Shown here piece by piece: positions 63,201 to 64,000 of a stretch of 64,000 nucleotides of DNA. The stretch lies in the NCBI GenBank assembly GCA_030144725.1, contig JASKMD010000003.1:19547710-19611709 (forward strand), in the 5' to 3' direction. Within the stretch, counting starts at the first letter, position 1; each line of letters opens with the position of its first letter. Position numbers and translations under genes: made by a program. Under the pieces are notes generated by a model. It was not told where the DNA came from. It saw only the letters and a list, made by a program, of their open reading frames with translations, and did not search any database. Source of the stretch: Haematococcus lacustris. Taxonomy: Eukaryota > Chlorophyta > Chlorophyceae > Chlamydomonadales > Haematococcaceae.

Positions 63201-63740
63201 TTCACATCAGACACCTCAGCCTTGAACGCCTTCATCAACGACACTGGTTCCGCTGTGGAAGCTAGTCTGCAAGCTAGCACCGGGAGTGTCGGCATCTCAG
63301 TCAATACAACAGCCCCAGTGTTGGTGGTCCGCCGCAACTACAGAAGCCTTGTGCAGGCAACCTCCTTTGCCGTCCAATATCTCATCACCTTTCCTATCTC
63401 AACTACTGCAAGCAACGCGACTCAACATGTCCAGGATCTGGTGCTTCGTGTCAACACGCAAGGCTTGTCAGGATTGGGTGTCACTACTGCAGGTGGGGTG
63501 GAAGCAACAGATGTCTCTATCGCAGCCTTGGTGACAACTCCCATGGCCTTCACCACTGATGCTGCGACCCCCTACCCTGTGTCACCTGCATCCCCCACAA
63601 CAGGAACAGTGGTGGGTGTAGTCGTTGGAGGGGCACTAGGCATTGGGGTTTTAGGGTTGGTGGTAGCTCTTGTTGTTCGACGCAGCCGGCATCGTAATGT
63701 AGTTGTGCATCCCATGCCTGCACCTTCCATTATGACCTGA
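57219..63740 (+). CDS. EGF/PKD-like hydroxyproline-rich type I membrane protein, paralogue B (5' partial)
   Basis: Exons: 57219-57485, 57683-57864, 58207-58414, 59695-59813, 60406-60549, 60675-60729, 60883-63740; phases consistent, about 1276 visible residues. The order is: EGF-like repeats 1 (CATAACGTNSVCVAMG) and 2 (CNGQGVCMQRGAAAVCAC), a Pro spacer, EGF-like repeat 3 (CNGRGTCGAQAPVCGCDAGW), a Cys-rich module (GWDCFCQCPTNQRECNLSG), a MRRRLL-containing linker, and a PKD-like domain (WHLVLDE joined to APSNTVTNVVAVAPGTYTF). Then comes a Pro-rich stalk of about 700 residues, a conserved ectodomain (SIELLFTTSSSIYARFTSDT), a TM helix (VVGGALGIGVLGLVVALVV) and a basic tail RRSRHRN. It is expected at the cell surface or wall with an O-glycosylated SPPPP stalk, perhaps in adhesion or sensing (inference). 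Its splice sites match paralogue A, except that the single EGF2-spacer-EGF3 exon in A is split into two here. The signal peptide would be in the gap. Confidence 0.8.
58800..59195 (+). other. AT-rich island with a 122-codon ORF in an intron of paralogue B
   Basis: Markedly AT-richer than its surroundings (for example TACAGTATTATGTACCG) and lying in the intron 58415-59694. One ORF spans 58822-59190 (MGQKGKPQTIQYYVPNIHFQ start). I do not recognise it. It is probably an insertion of different origin. Confidence 0.45.
61066..61960 (+). repeat. Pro-rich stalk block 1 (SPPPPPPPPP with RLSPPSPP punctuation)
   Basis: Coding repeats of roughly 110-130 bp are marked by PPPRLSPPSPPSSPPP at about 61164, 61300, 61432, 61561, 61657 and 61887. 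It is in frame with the surrounding protein. Confidence 0.85.
62165..63030 (+). repeat. Pro-rich stalk block 2, 30-bp repeat coding SPPPSPPPPR
   Basis: About 28 units of 30 bp. The first ~23 encode SPPPSPPPPR (or K) and the last ~6 encode SPPPSPPPPS, so the basic residue is lost toward the membrane side. Unit length keeps frame, so copy-number change would alter stalk length only. Confidence 0.95.
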
Positions 63741-63939
63741 CGCACTTTGTTTGGTGGAAGGCATCTAGGAAGCATCATGTATGGGGTGGGTAGCGCACCC
63801 ACAACGAACATGGCGGACGAGATCGTCCCTTTCTCATCCGTAAGACCCTTAACAAAGTTGTTTTGAAGCTACAAAGTCGTTGCAAAGTTGGAATGCATGG
63901 TATGGTTTTTCGTTGTTCATGCGTATGGGTGTATCACTG

Positions 63940-64000
63940 GTGCAAATTAAGGCCTGGCTGGCTTTAGAAAAGTGAGAGTTGAGGTTTGAACCTTGGTATG
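63940..64000 (+). repeat. Dispersed repeat family, copy 3 (cut by window end)
   Basis: GCAAATTAAGGCCTGGCTGG through CTTGGTATG matches 9421-9480 directly. The unit continues past the window. 63741-63939 is the 3' flank of paralogue B; no TGTAA was found in it. Confidence 0.75.

Overview
The window looks like nuclear DNA of a volvocalean green alga (Chlorophyceae, Haematococcus/Chlamydomonas type). The reasons are GC-rich intron-dense genes, several GC-AG introns, CAG/polyQ tracts, hydroxyproline-type SPPPP proteins with EGF modules, UGUAA-type poly(A) signals, and Pro/Ala-rich linkers. The species call is inference; no organelle, prokaryotic or viral genome organisation is seen. Two runs of exactly 500 N (37879-38378 and 56663-57162) are scaffold gaps.

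Layout. 387-4780: 3' part of a polyQ-containing SGNH-hydrolase-like gene with a 1.4-kb 21-bp minisatellite in one intron. About 5.0-12.9 kb: a mobile-element zone holding a 3.7-kb element with ~500-bp terminal inverted repeats and its own minus-strand gene, several relics of a Fanzor/TnpB-like C-terminus, a dispersed repeat with an 18-bp palindrome array, a C-rich satellite and a frameshifted coiled-coil ORF. 13084-21902: a 17-exon kinesin of the CENP-E/kinesin-7 type, with a decayed duplicate of one motor exon in intron 9. 22450-28678: a 13-exon calnexin with satellite-filled introns. 28.8-37.1 kb: fold-back elements, a 2.6-kb TIR element carrying a pentanucleotide satellite, and a decayed Ty3/gypsy-like retrotransposon (gag intact, integrase remnants partly inverted). 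About 37.5 kb: a minus-strand gene fragment running into gap 1.

38463-42839 and 57219-63740: two paralogous same-strand genes for type I membrane surface proteins (EGF-like repeats, Cys-rich module, PKD-like domain, Pro-rich stalk, conserved ectodomain, one TM helix). The first has a 1-bp frameshift and a short stalk; the second is open throughout the visible part and has a stalk of about 700 residues. Between them lie a 2OG-dioxygenase-like fragment (43560-44446), a minus-strand SirB1/Transglut_core2-TPR gene (50102-45589), and Ku70 (51463 to gap 2, C-terminus lost in the gap).

Gene models were built by hand from splice consensus and phase. For kinesin and calnexin the summed exon lengths are multiples of three and give 1341 and 606 residues. 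The genes are unrelated housekeeping or surface functions (mitosis, ER folding, DNA end joining, cell surface); no operon-like logic is expected or seen. The most interesting items are the EGF-PKD-HRGP-TM paralogue pair, the unassigned TIR transposon, and the Fanzor-like C-terminal relics.
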